Positions 15,411-23,826 of a stretch of 43,275 nt of DNA are shown here, piece by piece. The notes under the pieces are model-generated. The model saw only the letters and a list, made by a program, of their open reading frames with translations. It was not told the origin of the DNA and searched no databases. Position 1 is the first letter of the stretch, and each line of letters begins with the position of its first letter. This stretch comes from Syntrophaceae bacterium UBA7520 (GTDB lineage: Bacteria; Desulfobacterota; Syntrophia; Syntrophales; Smithellaceae). The translations under genes were made by a program, and so were the position numbers. The DNA is taken from the NCBI GenBank assembly GCA_002478265.1, contig DLNC01000012.1, positions 1-43,275 on the forward strand, in the 5' to 3' direction.

Positions 15411-17093
15411 ATGAAAAAACCGGCAAAACGAAAAGCAACAACCGTCGGGAAAAAGACGCCGGCGGAAAGTAAAAAGAAAATTAACGGCACTAAACACGCG
15501 GCGGATGTTTACCGCAGCCTGGTGGAAGCGACTACTGATTCCATTTACATGGTGGATGCCACCTGCCGGTATATTTATGCCAACCCGAGATACTGCGCGC
15601 GGTTGAAACTTTCTCTTGCCGAGATTATCGGAAGGCCGTATGGTGATTTTCACCCACCGGAAGAAACCGCGTCTTTTGAAAATGACGTCGCTCACATTTT
15701 CAAAAAAGCACTCCCCTTTCAGCGCGAATACAAAAGCCACAGGGACGCAAATGAATTCTTGCGCACCTTTTATCCAATAAAAAAATCAGCGGGCAAAGTA
15801 ACGGCTGCCGCGATCATTGCCAAAGATATCACCGCTCTGCGCCGCGCGCAGGAGCTTTACAGCACACTGGCGCAAAACTCGCCCATCAGCGTCATGATTA
15901 TTCAGGATGGCCTCATTAAATGGGCAAACGGTAAAATGCGTGAAACATTGGGATACACGGATAAAGAGCTTCTTGATAAACCATTTGAATCTTTTCTGCA
16001 TCCGGAGGACCGCGAATCCGCAAAAAACAATTTTCTTTCCATGCTGAAAGGGGAATCGTCCCTGCCCTATGAATACCGCGTTCTCGCTAAAAATGGCGAT
16101 TATTTATGGCATCTGGGTACCGTAGCTTCCATAACTTACCAAGGCAAAAAAGCGGTTTTGGGAAGCCAAATGGATATCACCGCCCATAAGAAAATAGAGC
16201 GGCAATTGCGGCAGAGCGAGGAGCGTTACCGTTCGATTATCGACACCATTACCGATGCTTATTATGAAGTTGATCTTGCCGGTAATGTCACCGCGTTTAA
16301 TGAACCTTATCTAAATCTTTACGAATACAGCGCCGCAGAAATGCAGGGCAAGAATTACCGTGAATACGTGGATAAGGAAAAAGCGAAAATGGCTTACTGG
16401 GTTTTTCATCAGGTTTTCGAAACCGGCAAACCGACGAAGAAAATGGAGTGGGAAATTATCGCCAAAAGCGGCAGAAAAAAACAGGTAGAGCTATCAGTTA
16501 GCCTGATTCGCGACGCGCAGGGAAAACCACAGGGTTTCCGGGGCATTATCAGTGATGTCACGGAGCGGCGCCGGTCAGAGGAAATCATCAGGCATCAGGC
16601 CTTTCATGATCCCCTGACGGGGCTGGCCAACCGGCTTCTTTTTTATGACCGCATGCAGATGGCTTTCAAATTGGCTAAGCGAAACCAGGCAATGGTCGCC
16701 GTTATCATTCTGGACATCGACAAATTCAAGGAAATAAATGACTCTCACGGGCATAAGGCGGGAGACGATGTTTTAAAAGCGATAGCGGACAGGCTTTTAC
16801 AAATGGTGCGGGCCAGCGACACGATTGCCCGCTACGGCGGGGATGAATTCACGTTGATCATGCCTTCCCTTTCCTGCGAGGAAGACGCGCTTACCGTCGC
16901 CCGGAAAATCATCACCGCTTTCCAGCGTCCTTTCGCCGCAGGCGAAAAAAAGATCGATGTCACCGTCAGCATCGGGGTGGCCATTTACCCGGCGCACGGA
17001 ACAGACAGCGACACCCTTTTGAGCAAGGCGGACAATGCCATGTATCGGGCTAAAGCCATGGGACGCAATAAATACTGCTGTTACGGCAATTAG
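15411..17093 (+). CDS. PAS-PAS-PAS-GGDEF diguanylate cyclase
   Basis: This 560-residue cytoplasmic signalling protein has a lysine-rich N-terminus (1-28). Three PAS domains follow, at about 35-140, 148-265 and 270-390; the latter two carry recognisable PAC tails (YRVLAKNGDYLWHLGTV and MEWEIIAKSGRKKQVELSV). The C-terminal GGDEF domain is at about 395-558. The active-site signature is intact (GGDEF 476-480), and an inhibitory RxxD site (R467-A-S-D470) sits five residues before it, so the enzyme should make cyclic di-GMP and be product-inhibited. No membrane segment or EAL domain is present. The start is ATG 15411 after TTGGGG; ATG 15406 is out of frame and stops at once. The sensed signal is unknown. 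Confidence 0.92.
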   Translation: MKKPAKRKATTVGKKTPAESKKKINGTKHAADVYRSLVEATTDSIYMVDATCRYIYANPRYCARLKLSLAEIIGRPYGDFHPPEETASFENDVAHIFKKALPFQREYKSHRDANEFLRTFYPIKKSAGKVTAAAIIAKDITALRRAQELYSTLAQNSPISVMIIQDGLIKWANGKMRETLGYTDKELLDKPFESFLHPEDRESAKNNFLSMLKGESSLPYEYRVLAKNGDYLWHLGTVASITYQGKKAVLGSQMDITAHKKIERQLRQSEERYRSIIDTITDAYYEVDLAGNVTAFNEPYLNLYEYSAAEMQGKNYREYVDKEKAKMAYWVFHQVFETGKPTKKMEWEIIAKSGRKKQVELSVSLIRDAQGKPQGFRGIISDVTERRRSEEIIRHQAFHDPLTGLANRLLFYDRMQMAFKLAKRNQAMVAVIILDIDKFKEINDSHGHKAGDDVLKAIADRLLQMVRASDTIARYGGDEFTLIMPSLSCEEDALTVARKIITAFQRPFAAGEKKIDVTVSIGVAIYPAHGTDSDTLLSKADNAMYRAKAMGRNKYCCYGN

Positions 17094-17099
17094 TCACTA

Positions 17100-17119
17100 A
17101 TTTTTGATTAATCAAAAAT
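17100..17119. terminator. AT-rich perfect palindrome between convergent genes
   Basis: A perfect 20-bp palindrome (ATTTTTGATT/AATCAAAAAT) lies just after the GGDEF stop and before the end of alaS. It could fold as an 8-bp hairpin in either transcript, with T-rich flanks, and act as a weak bidirectional terminator. The low GC content makes this uncertain. Confidence 0.35.
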
Positions 17120-17142
17120 AGTTTTTCGCCGGCGACTGAAGA

Positions 17143-19782
17143 TTAGGCCAGCATCTTTTCCAGTTGCGCCAGCGCCTTGGATAAATTTTCCGGCTGTGTG
17201 CCGCCAGCCTGCGCCATATCGGGACGCCCGCCGCCGCTGCCGCCAACCAACGGCGCTATTTCCTTGATGATGTTTCCCGCATGGTATTTCCCGGTCAAAT
17301 CTTTGGTTACCATGCAAAGCAGCATCGCTTTATCGCTCGCCTTTCCACCTAAAAGAATTATGCCTGAACGCAAACGGTCGCGCAGTTTATCGCCGAAATC
17401 GCGCAGCGTTTTGGCATCGGCGATATCGACCTCAGCGGTCAGCACTTTTACGCCCTTGATTTCTTTGGCCTGGCTCATCAGATCACCGGAATCCTTGGCG
17501 GCAAGTTTTCCTTTAAGTGTTTCGATTTCCTTTTCCGCGTCTTTCAGGGATTTCAAAAGCTTTTCCGCGCGGTCATGCACTTCCGAAAGCCCCGCTTTAA
17601 ATAACCCCGCGGTGCGCTTCAACTCCCCTTCCGTTTTCTGCGCGTAGGCCAGCGCTTCCTTGGCCGTTACGGCTTCGATGCGGCGCACTCCCGCGGCAAT
17701 CGCCGATTCATGAACAATTTTTAAAAGACCGATATCGCCGGTGCGCCCGACATGCGTGCCGCCGCAAAGCTCCATGCTCGTTTCACCCATTTTTACGATG
17801 CGGACCGTCTCGCCGTACTTCTCATCAAACACCGCCGTCGCTCCTGTTTTCAAAGCTTCCTGCAGCGAGCAAACGCTTGTCTCCACCGGCAGGTTTTTTC
17901 TAATCATGTCATTAGCGATTTCCTCAACGCGCCTGAGTTCCTCGTCGCTGATTTTGGAAAAATGCGTGAAGTCAAAACGCAGTCGTTCGGCATTTACCAA
18001 CGAACCGGACTGCTTGATGTGATCACCCAGCACGGCACGCAGCGCGGCCTGCAGAATATGCGTGGCGGAATGATTGGCGGCGATGGCCTTTCTGTTTTCG
18101 GCATCAACAACCAGCCTGGCCTCATCGCCTGTTTTTATTATACCTTTTTTGACTATTCCTTTGTGGACGATCAGGTTTTCCAATGGTCTTTTTGTGTCCT
18201 GTACCTCAAAGTAAAACCCTTGCCCTTCCAAATATCCCGTATCCCCCACCTGTCCGCCGGCCTCTCCGTAAAAAGGCGTTTTTTCCAGAACTATCTCTGC
18301 ATTTTGCCCTTCGCCGATTTCCTTTACCGCTTCTCCCGCAAAAAATATTGCCGCTATTTTTGACTTTGTCTGCGGTACTCCCTCGTAGCCGCAAAATTCC
18401 GTTGTCACGCCGGCGCTAGTTGTTTTCAGGTAACAAGCGGCAATCGCTTCTTCGCCGCTGCCTTTCCATGCTTCCCGCGCGCGTTCGCGTTGACGCTCCA
18501 TTTCCGTCTCAAATCCCGCGGTATCGATCGTGAGCTTATCGTTTTTAACAATATCCGCCGTCAAATCCGTCGGGAAGCCGTATGTATCGTAAAGTTTAAA
18601 AACAACCGCGCCCGGCAGCACGGACTTGCCCGCTTTTTTTAATGCCGCAGTTTCTTCCTGCAAGATGCGCAGACCAGCGTCGAGCGTTTCCAGAAAACGC
18701 TGCTCTTCGTTGAGAATAACCTTTGTAATATATGAAGATTTCTGCGCCAGATCAGGGTAGGCGTTTTTCATCATCTCCATCACTACTTCGGCGCACTGAT
18801 ACAAAAAAGGCTTATTAATGCCGAGCATTTTGCCGTGGCGCGCGGCGCGGCGTAAAATGCGGCGCAAAACGTAACCACGGCCTTCATTGGAAGGCAGAAT
18901 GCCGTCACCGATTAAAAATGTCACCGCGCGGCTGTGATCGGCAATGACCCTGATCGATACGTTATTTTCTTCCTTCTTGCCGTAGGTTTTACCGCTGATT
19001 TCTTCGACAAACTTAATGAGGGGAGTAAAAAAATCCGTATCATAGTTGCTTTTGACGCCCTGCACCACCGCCGCCAGGCGCTCCAGACCCATGCCGGTAT
19101 CGATGCTGGGCTTGGCCAGCGAATTTAATCTGCCGTTTTCATCGCGGTCATATTGCGTGAAAACCAGATTCCATACCTCCAGATAACGATCACAGCCACA
19201 GTCCAGATCGCACGTGTCTCTGCCGCACCCAGCGCCTTCGCCCTGATCGTAAATAATTTCGGAACAGGGCCCGCACGGGCCTGTTTCCCCCATCATCCAG
19301 AAATTGCTTTTCTCATCCATGCGGACAATGCGCCCGGCGGGAACTTTCATTTTTTTGTTCCAGATTTCAAACGCCTCGTCATCATCCTTAAAAATTGTTA
19401 CCCACAGTTTTTCCTTGGGCAGTTTGATCACGTCCACCAGGTATTCCCACGCCCAAGCGATGGCTTCCTCCTTGAAATAATCCCCAAAGGAAAAGTTGCC
19501 CAGCATTTCAAAAAAGGTGTGATGGCGCGCCGTCACACCGACATTCTCCAGGTCGTTGTGCTTGCCGCCGGCGCGGGCGCACTTCTGGCAGGAAGCGGCT
19601 CTGGTGTAACCTCTGTTTTCCATGCCCAGAAAAGCGTTTTTAAACTGCACCATACCCGCGTTGGTAAAAAGAAGCGTGGGGTCATCTTTGGGCACTAAAG
19701 AAGAGCTGGCAACCAGCGTGTGTTTTTTCCCCGCGAAAAAATTCAAAAAACTTTCTCTGATCTGGTTACCTTTCATCGCCAT
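17143..19782 (-). CDS. alaS: Alanyl-tRNA synthetase
   Basis: AlaS charges tRNA-Ala and hydrolyses mischarged Ser/Gly-tRNA-Ala. The 879 residues hold the class II catalytic core at the N-terminus (FFAGKKHTLVASSSLVP near 14-30 and FTNAGMVQFKNAFLG near 34-48) and a four-cysteine metal region near 180-195. The editing domain contains HSATHILQAAL near 570 and CGGTHVGRTGDIG near 672, and the C-terminal DHHA1/C-Ala region ends with GGSGGGRPDMAQAGG. Length is normal. ATG 19782 has AAGGAG six bases upstream and overlaps the end of recX by 17 bases, so the two are probably coupled. It is the last gene of the pgpA-cinA-thpR-recA-recX-alaS run. Confidence 0.97.
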   Translation of the reverse strand: MAMKGNQIRESFLNFFAGKKHTLVASSSLVPKDDPTLLFTNAGMVQFKNAFLGMENRGYTRAASCQKCARAGGKHNDLENVGVTARHHTFFEMLGNFSFGDYFKEEAIAWAWEYLVDVIKLPKEKLWVTIFKDDDEAFEIWNKKMKVPAGRIVRMDEKSNFWMMGETGPCGPCSEIIYDQGEGAGCGRDTCDLDCGCDRYLEVWNLVFTQYDRDENGRLNSLAKPSIDTGMGLERLAAVVQGVKSNYDTDFFTPLIKFVEEISGKTYGKKEENNVSIRVIADHSRAVTFLIGDGILPSNEGRGYVLRRILRRAARHGKMLGINKPFLYQCAEVVMEMMKNAYPDLAQKSSYITKVILNEEQRFLETLDAGLRILQEETAALKKAGKSVLPGAVVFKLYDTYGFPTDLTADIVKNDKLTIDTAGFETEMERQRERAREAWKGSGEEAIAACYLKTTSAGVTTEFCGYEGVPQTKSKIAAIFFAGEAVKEIGEGQNAEIVLEKTPFYGEAGGQVGDTGYLEGQGFYFEVQDTKRPLENLIVHKGIVKKGIIKTGDEARLVVDAENRKAIAANHSATHILQAALRAVLGDHIKQSGSLVNAERLRFDFTHFSKISDEELRRVEEIANDMIRKNLPVETSVCSLQEALKTGATAVFDEKYGETVRIVKMGETSMELCGGTHVGRTGDIGLLKIVHESAIAAGVRRIEAVTAKEALAYAQKTEGELKRTAGLFKAGLSEVHDRAEKLLKSLKDAEKEIETLKGKLAAKDSGDLMSQAKEIKGVKVLTAEVDIADAKTLRDFGDKLRDRLRSGIILLGGKASDKAMLLCMVTKDLTGKYHAGNIIKEIAPLVGGSGGGRPDMAQAGGTQPENLSKALAQLEKMLA

Positions 19783-20260
19783 CGAATTCTCCTTGTTCGG
19801 CCTCTCCCAGTTTGCGCAAAATAAGCCCGGCGGGAAAACCGCGCCCCAGTAGGCTTTTAAAAATTCTTTGTTTTTCCTTATTATCCATAGAATCCGTTCT
19901 TTTCCCGGACGTTTTTTTCCTGATCAGTGCCTCCACTGCCGCCTCTTCGGTAACATCCTGCCGGGCAACCTGCAAGGCAGCGTCAATCAACCTCTCCTCA
20001 ATTCCTTTTTCCCGCAGGCTGAAGGTGATTTTTTTATTGCCCCACTGTTTATTTACGGCCAGATTCGTCGCCCAGCGCCGCGCGAAAGATTCATCATCCA
20101 AATAATTAAATCCGCGCAACGCATCGATTGTTTCAGATACAACGGATGCGGGAAACCCCTTTTCCCGCAATTTTTTTTTCAGCTCTTTTTCGCTGTGCGG
20201 CCGCAGCGACAAAAGGCGATAAGCTTTCTGCTTGGCCGCCGCTGCATCAAAAACTTTCAC
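19766..20260 (-). CDS. recX: Regulatory protein RecX
   Basis: RecX binds RecA filaments and inhibits recombinase and coprotease activity. The 164-residue product shows the family's repeated three-helix pattern: AYRLLSLRPHSEKELKKKL near 12-30, FNYLDDESFARRWA near 52-65 and KQWGNKKITFSLREKGI near 71-87. It begins at GTG 20260 within the junction TAGTG, where the recA stop TAG and the recX GTG share one base. This tight overlap means recX translation depends on recA ribosomes. It in turn overlaps alaS. Direct adjacency to recA is the usual arrangement. Confidence 0.92.
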   Translation of the reverse strand: MKVFDAAAAKQKAYRLLSLRPHSEKELKKKLREKGFPASVVSETIDALRGFNYLDDESFARRWATNLAVNKQWGNKKITFSLREKGIEERLIDAALQVARQDVTEEAAVEALIRKKTSGKRTDSMDNKEKQRIFKSLLGRGFPAGLILRKLGEAEQGEFDGDER

Positions 20261-21354
20261 TAATCTTCTTCCTGCTCCTCAAGAGTCTCCATGCCCAGCT
20301 TCGCCCGGATTTCGTTTTCCATCTGCTTCATGACATCCGGATTTTCCTTGAGGAAAACACGGGCGTTATCACGTCCCTGCCCTATACGGTCACCCTTATA
20401 GGAATACCAGGCTCCGCTTTTTTCCAGAATGCCATGCTCCGCGGCCAGATCAAGAACGTCTCCTTCGCGGGAAATGCCTTCGCCAAAAATAATGTCAAAC
20501 TCAGCTTCCCGGAAAGGAGGAGCCAGTTTGTTTTTCACAACTTTAACTTTGGTTCTGAAACCGGTAACATCCTGACCGGACTTGAGCGATGTCATTTTCC
20601 GGATATCGAGCCGCTGCGACGCGTAAAATTTCAGCGCGTTGCCGCCGGTGGTTGTCTCCGGATTGCCGAAGAAAACGCCTATTTTCATGCGCAACTGGTT
20701 GATAAAAATAACGGTTGTCTTGGATTTGCTGATGCTGCCAGTGAGTTTGCGCAGCGCCTGCGACATAAGCCGGGCCTGCAACCCCATCTGTGCGTCGCCC
20801 ATATCACCTTCAAGTTCAGCCTTCGGCACCAGCGCCGCCACGGAATCAATCACTAGAACGTCCAGCGCGCCGCTGCGCACCAGCGTTTCGGCGATCTCGA
20901 GCGCCTGCTCTCCCGTATCCGGCTGGGAAATGAGGAGGTCATCGGTGTTGACACCGATTTTCTTGGCGTAAGTTACATCGAGGGCGTGTTCGGCATCGAT
21001 ATAAGCCGCCAGGCCGTTTTTCTTTTGCGCCTCCGCCACGATGTGCAGGGCCAGCGTGGTTTTTCCGCCCGATTCCGGCCCGTAAATTTCTACGACTCTG
21101 CCGCGCGGCACGCCGAAAGTGCCCAGCGCGATATCCAAACTGAGCGAACCGGTGGATATCGCCGGAATGTCCGCCACCTGTTCGCCGCCGCCCAGCTTCA
21201 TAATCGATCCTTTGCCGAACTGTCTTTCTATCTGCGTGATGGCCAAATCCATCGCTTTTGACCTGTCTGTGTCTGCGCCCATATTACTCCGCCCTCCATT
21301 GGTTTTATTTTCCCTGCTTTTTTCTTCCACGTTTACTTTGTCTTTTTTTGCCAT
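20260..21354 (-). CDS. recA: Recombinase RecA
   Basis: RecA forms filaments on single-stranded DNA, drives strand exchange and triggers LexA self-cleavage. The 364 residues show Walker A GPESGGKTT near 90-98, the AYIDAEHALD segment near 118, VIDSVAALVPKAELEG near 166-181, the DNA-binding loop region with INQLRMKIGV near 217 and a short acidic tail ending EEQEED. The N-terminus is extended by about 20 charged residues before the usual DRSKAMDLA start. AGGA lies seven bases upstream of ATG 21354; an internal ATG (MGADTD) could also serve. No GAAC-N4-GTTC element was seen immediately upstream, so SOS control, if present, would act from elsewhere in the operon. Confidence 0.97.
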   Translation of the reverse strand: MAKKDKVNVEEKSRENKTNGGRSNMGADTDRSKAMDLAITQIERQFGKGSIMKLGGGEQVADIPAISTGSLSLDIALGTFGVPRGRVVEIYGPESGGKTTLALHIVAEAQKKNGLAAYIDAEHALDVTYAKKIGVNTDDLLISQPDTGEQALEIAETLVRSGALDVLVIDSVAALVPKAELEGDMGDAQMGLQARLMSQALRKLTGSISKSKTTVIFINQLRMKIGVFFGNPETTTGGNALKFYASQRLDIRKMTSLKSGQDVTGFRTKVKVVKNKLAPPFREAEFDIIFGEGISREGDVLDLAAEHGILEKSGAWYSYKGDRIGQGRDNARVFLKENPDVMKQMENEIRAKLGMETLEEQEED

Positions 21355-21363
21355 AATCGTTTC

Positions 21364-21948
21364 CTAACAATGAAAAGAAAATTTTTCCAGTTTTGTATAA
21401 ATTGCCCCCTGCGGGTTAAGCCTACTTTGAAATAAAAACATTTCGTTACAAATAAATGCGCCGGCGCAGTAATCTTCATATTTGCGCAAGGCTTCGCCCA
21501 CCCCTTTTGCCTGGCGGGGATCTTTAATCCGTCCCAGGGTAAGATGAGGACGGAAATTGCGGCCTTCGCGCGCGAAACCGATTTTCTCAAACTCTTCTTC
21601 CAGTCGAGCCTGCAATGCCGCTAATTTTTCCGTGTCACCGGCAACACCCAGCCACAGCACGCGCGGGTTTTTGCCGCCGGGAAAACAGCCGGTTTTTTCT
21701 ATTTTCAAAGAGAGCGGAGGCGTCAAAGCTATCTGTTTTTCCGCCGCAGCGCAAATATTTTTTACATCATTTTGGCTGATATTACCAAAAAACTTCAGCG
21801 TGAGGTGATTGCCCTGGGCTTTCGTCCAGCTTACTTTTCCGGCTATGTCCTTTTTTAATTTTTTCTGCAGTGTTCCAACCGCATCCAGAATAGCGGCAGG
21901 CGGCTCAATCGCCAGAAAGGCGCGGATATTTTTTTCTTCTTTATTCAT
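21364..21948 (-). CDS. thpR: RNA 2',3'-cyclic phosphodiesterase
   Basis: The 194-residue protein belongs to the LigT/2H phosphoesterase family. It has two H-x-T motifs, NHLTLKFFG near 48-56 and RPHLTLGRI near 133-141, which form the catalytic pair. Members hydrolyse 2',3'-cyclic phosphates at RNA ends and historically were called 2'-5' RNA ligases. The start MNKEEKNIRAFLAIEPP is typical. ATG 21948 directly follows the cinA stop with GGAG upstream, and recA begins nine bases after its end. Its conserved place between cinA and recA in this lineage suggests co-transcription; a functional tie to recombination is not shown by the sequence. Confidence 0.9.
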   Translation of the reverse strand: MNKEEKNIRAFLAIEPPAAILDAVGTLQKKLKKDIAGKVSWTKAQGNHLTLKFFGNISQNDVKNICAAAEKQIALTPPLSLKIEKTGCFPGGKNPRVLWLGVAGDTEKLAALQARLEEEFEKIGFAREGRNFRPHLTLGRIKDPRQAKGVGEALRKYEDYCAGAFICNEMFLFQSRLNPQGAIYTKLEKFSFHC

Positions 21949-23199
21949 TTATTTCTCCGCGCTGGACAAATAATCGAAAAGCAGCATGAGCGCCGCTTCG
22001 GAAAAAACTAGTTTATTGCGCCTTCTGTCCCAGCGAAAAGCGAAATGGCGGCAGATGGTATTTTTCGCGTCCGCCAGCGCCAGATAAACCGTCCCGACAG
22101 GTTTTTCTTGAGAGCCGCCGGTGGGTCCGGCAATACCGGTGGAAGCCAGCCCCAAATCCGTTTGCGCGTTTTGCCGCGCGCCCTCAGCCATTAATCGCGC
22201 TGTTTCCTCGCTGACCGCGCCGTGCTTTTCCAAAATAGCCGCGGGAACGCCCAGCAATTCCATTTTTGCCTTGTTACTGTAGGTTACGAATCCTCTTTCC
22301 AGGAAATCCGAACTGCCCGGCACATCGGTCAGGCGGCTGGCAATAAGTCCTCCCGTGCAGGATTCCGCCACCGCCAGCGTCAGCTTCTTTTCCAGAAGAT
22401 TGCCGGCGACAACCTCTTCCAGCATTTTATCACCGTAGTGAAAAATATTTCTTTTCAGACGGGCGGTAATTTCATCCTGCGCTTTTTTCAATTTATCCCG
22501 CGCCTCTGCCGGCGTTTTCTCACGGGAAATAATAACCAGATGATTTTCCGGAAAAACGGGATAAAAGCCAACGCTCACGCCAAGTGAATTAAAGTCAATG
22601 TTTTTGAGCGCGTCATCAACCGCCGCTTCGGAAAGGCCGAAGGTTTTTATCGTTTGTTTGGCCACGTGCAACTGCCCCTGCGGGAAGTGCTCGCGCAATA
22701 CAGGAAGGACTCCTTCTGTCAGCATTCTTCTTGCCTCACCGGGCACGCCGGGAATGACAAAAATAAGTTTTCCTTCTGGCTTTAAAAAAAATCCCGCCGC
22801 CGTGCCCACCGGGTTGGCAATCACCCGCGCGCCCTGCGGGAACATCGCCTGCTTGGCGTTGTTTTCTATCCAGCGCAGATTATATTTGGCAAATATTTCC
22901 TTGATGTAACTGAGAACATTTTCGTCGGTATAAAGGGGCAGACCGAAAGCTGCGGCTATTGCCGCTGAAGTAATATCATCTGCGGTAGGACCCAGTCCAC
23001 CTGTGCAGATTACGGCGTCAGTCATGGATAACAAATAATTAAGGCGGTCTTTGATTTTGGCAAAATCATCGCCGACGGACAAGATGGCTTCCACACTCCA
23101 TCCTTCCTGATTAACCTCGCGCGCGATAAAAGAAGCGTTGGCGTCAGCCGTGCGCCCGGAAATCAATTCGTTGCCAATGGTCAGAATGCCAATTTTCAT
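21949..23199 (-). CDS. cinA: CinA-family protein with NMN deamidase domain
   Basis: The 416-residue product has an N-terminal molybdopterin-binding-like domain (about 1-170; ILTIGNELISGRTADANASF at the start and CTGGLGPTADDIT near 66). The C-terminal PncC domain (about 260-412) carries ESCTGGLIASRLTDVPGSSD and STGIAGPTGGSQEKPVGTV. PncC deamidates nicotinamide mononucleotide in NAD recycling; the N-terminal half is an ADP-ribose pyrophosphatase in characterised fused forms. Both halves look complete. The ATG overlaps the pgpA stop in an ATGA junction, so translation is coupled. The operon position next to recA is common and gave the name competence/damage-inducible protein. Confidence 0.93.
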   Translation of the reverse strand: MKIGILTIGNELISGRTADANASFIAREVNQEGWSVEAILSVGDDFAKIKDRLNYLLSMTDAVICTGGLGPTADDITSAAIAAAFGLPLYTDENVLSYIKEIFAKYNLRWIENNAKQAMFPQGARVIANPVGTAAGFFLKPEGKLIFVIPGVPGEARRMLTEGVLPVLREHFPQGQLHVAKQTIKTFGLSEAAVDDALKNIDFNSLGVSVGFYPVFPENHLVIISREKTPAEARDKLKKAQDEITARLKRNIFHYGDKMLEEVVAGNLLEKKLTLAVAESCTGGLIASRLTDVPGSSDFLERGFVTYSNKAKMELLGVPAAILEKHGAVSEETARLMAEGARQNAQTDLGLASTGIAGPTGGSQEKPVGTVYLALADAKNTICRHFAFRWDRRRNKLVFSEAALMLLFDYLSSAEK

Positions 23200-23657
23200 A
23201 AAACACCAAAAATCACTAAAATCAGCAGTATCGCGCCCGTGTAGATGCCCGCGCCGATATCATCGGCCACCACGCCCCAGCCGCCGGGAAATTTCTGAAA
23301 ATCACGAAGCGGAAAGGGCTTTAAAATATCGAAGATTCGAAACAGGACAAAAGCCAGCAAAAGGTTTAAAAAATTTATCGCTACCGGAAGCATAGCCAGA
23401 AGAAATCCGGCGATTTCGTCAATAACAATGCGCTGGTCATCTTTTTTGCCGTAAACTTCCTCCGCGCGCCCGCTCACATAAACAGCAACTCCCGCCAAAA
23501 CCGCCACAAATAAAAACCGGAAAACCCAGTGCAGGGGCAGAAAGGCCAGGCAAAGCAATACCCCCACCAGCGTTCCCGCCGTCCCCGGCAGCACGGGTGA
23601 AAGACCCGCACCAAAACCGGTGGCCAAAACCTTAATAATTTTGTCTTTTGTAACCAT
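23196..23657 (-). CDS. pgpA: Phosphatidylglycerophosphatase A
   Basis: PgpA removes phosphate from phosphatidylglycerol phosphate in the inner membrane, producing phosphatidylglycerol. The 153-residue protein has family signatures GFGAGLSPVLPGTAGTLVG near 12-30 and DDQRIVIDEIAGFLLAM near 74-90, with several hydrophobic helices. The FPGGWGVVADDIGAGIYTG segment near 122-140 completes the set. A longer frame starts at TTG 23693, but ATG 23657 with an upstream AGG agrees with the family's N-terminus. It is the first gene of the recA operon and lies divergent from lexA. Confidence 0.92.
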   Translation of the reverse strand: MVTKDKIIKVLATGFGAGLSPVLPGTAGTLVGVLLCLAFLPLHWVFRFLFVAVLAGVAVYVSGRAEEVYGKKDDQRIVIDEIAGFLLAMLPVAINFLNLLLAFVLFRIFDILKPFPLRDFQKFPGGWGVVADDIGAGIYTGAILLILVIFGVL

Positions 23658-23709
23658 AATGAAGCGCCTGGATGAAATATCAATTGTTTTCAACTAGTTA
23701 AGTTTTTAC

Positions 23710-23738
23710 AGGCTAGCTTTTTTCCCCCTGCCTGTCAA
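23710..23738 (-). promoter_or_regulatory. Candidate promoter of the pgpA-cinA-thpR-recA-recX-alaS operon
   Basis: On the minus strand TTGACA (23733-23738), a 17-base spacer and TAGCCT (23710-23715) lie about 50 bases upstream of pgpA. The -10 is weak. The LexA operator at 23797-23814 is almost 60 bases further upstream, outside the usual reach for direct repression. Confidence 0.5.
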
Positions 23739-23790
23739 ATATTTTTGCCGGTGTTTTTAAACTTACCTGCCCTGCCGGCAATAAAAACCC

Positions 23791-23819
23791 TTGACAATAG
23801 AACAATCGTTCTATAGCAT
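23791..23819 (+). promoter_or_regulatory. lexA promoter with SOS box in the spacer
   Basis: TTGACA (23791-23796) and TAGCAT (23814-23819) are separated by 17 bases. The palindrome ATAGAAC-AATC-GTTCTAT (23797-23814) fills that spacer. It contains GAAC-N4-GTTC, the SOS-box form best known from Gram-positive bacteria. The predicted start of transcription is at or next to the lexA ATG (23827). Confidence 0.8.
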
Positions 23820-23826
23820 AGCTGCC

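Noticed and set aside
15406..15414. ATG at 15406 as start of the PAS-GGDEF gene
   Set aside because: It is out of frame and reads ATG GCA TGA; ATG 15411 begins the protein.
23658..23693. Longer PgpA starting at TTG 23693
   Set aside because: The extension is not like the family, and ATG 23657 has a better-placed ribosome site and the usual N-terminus.
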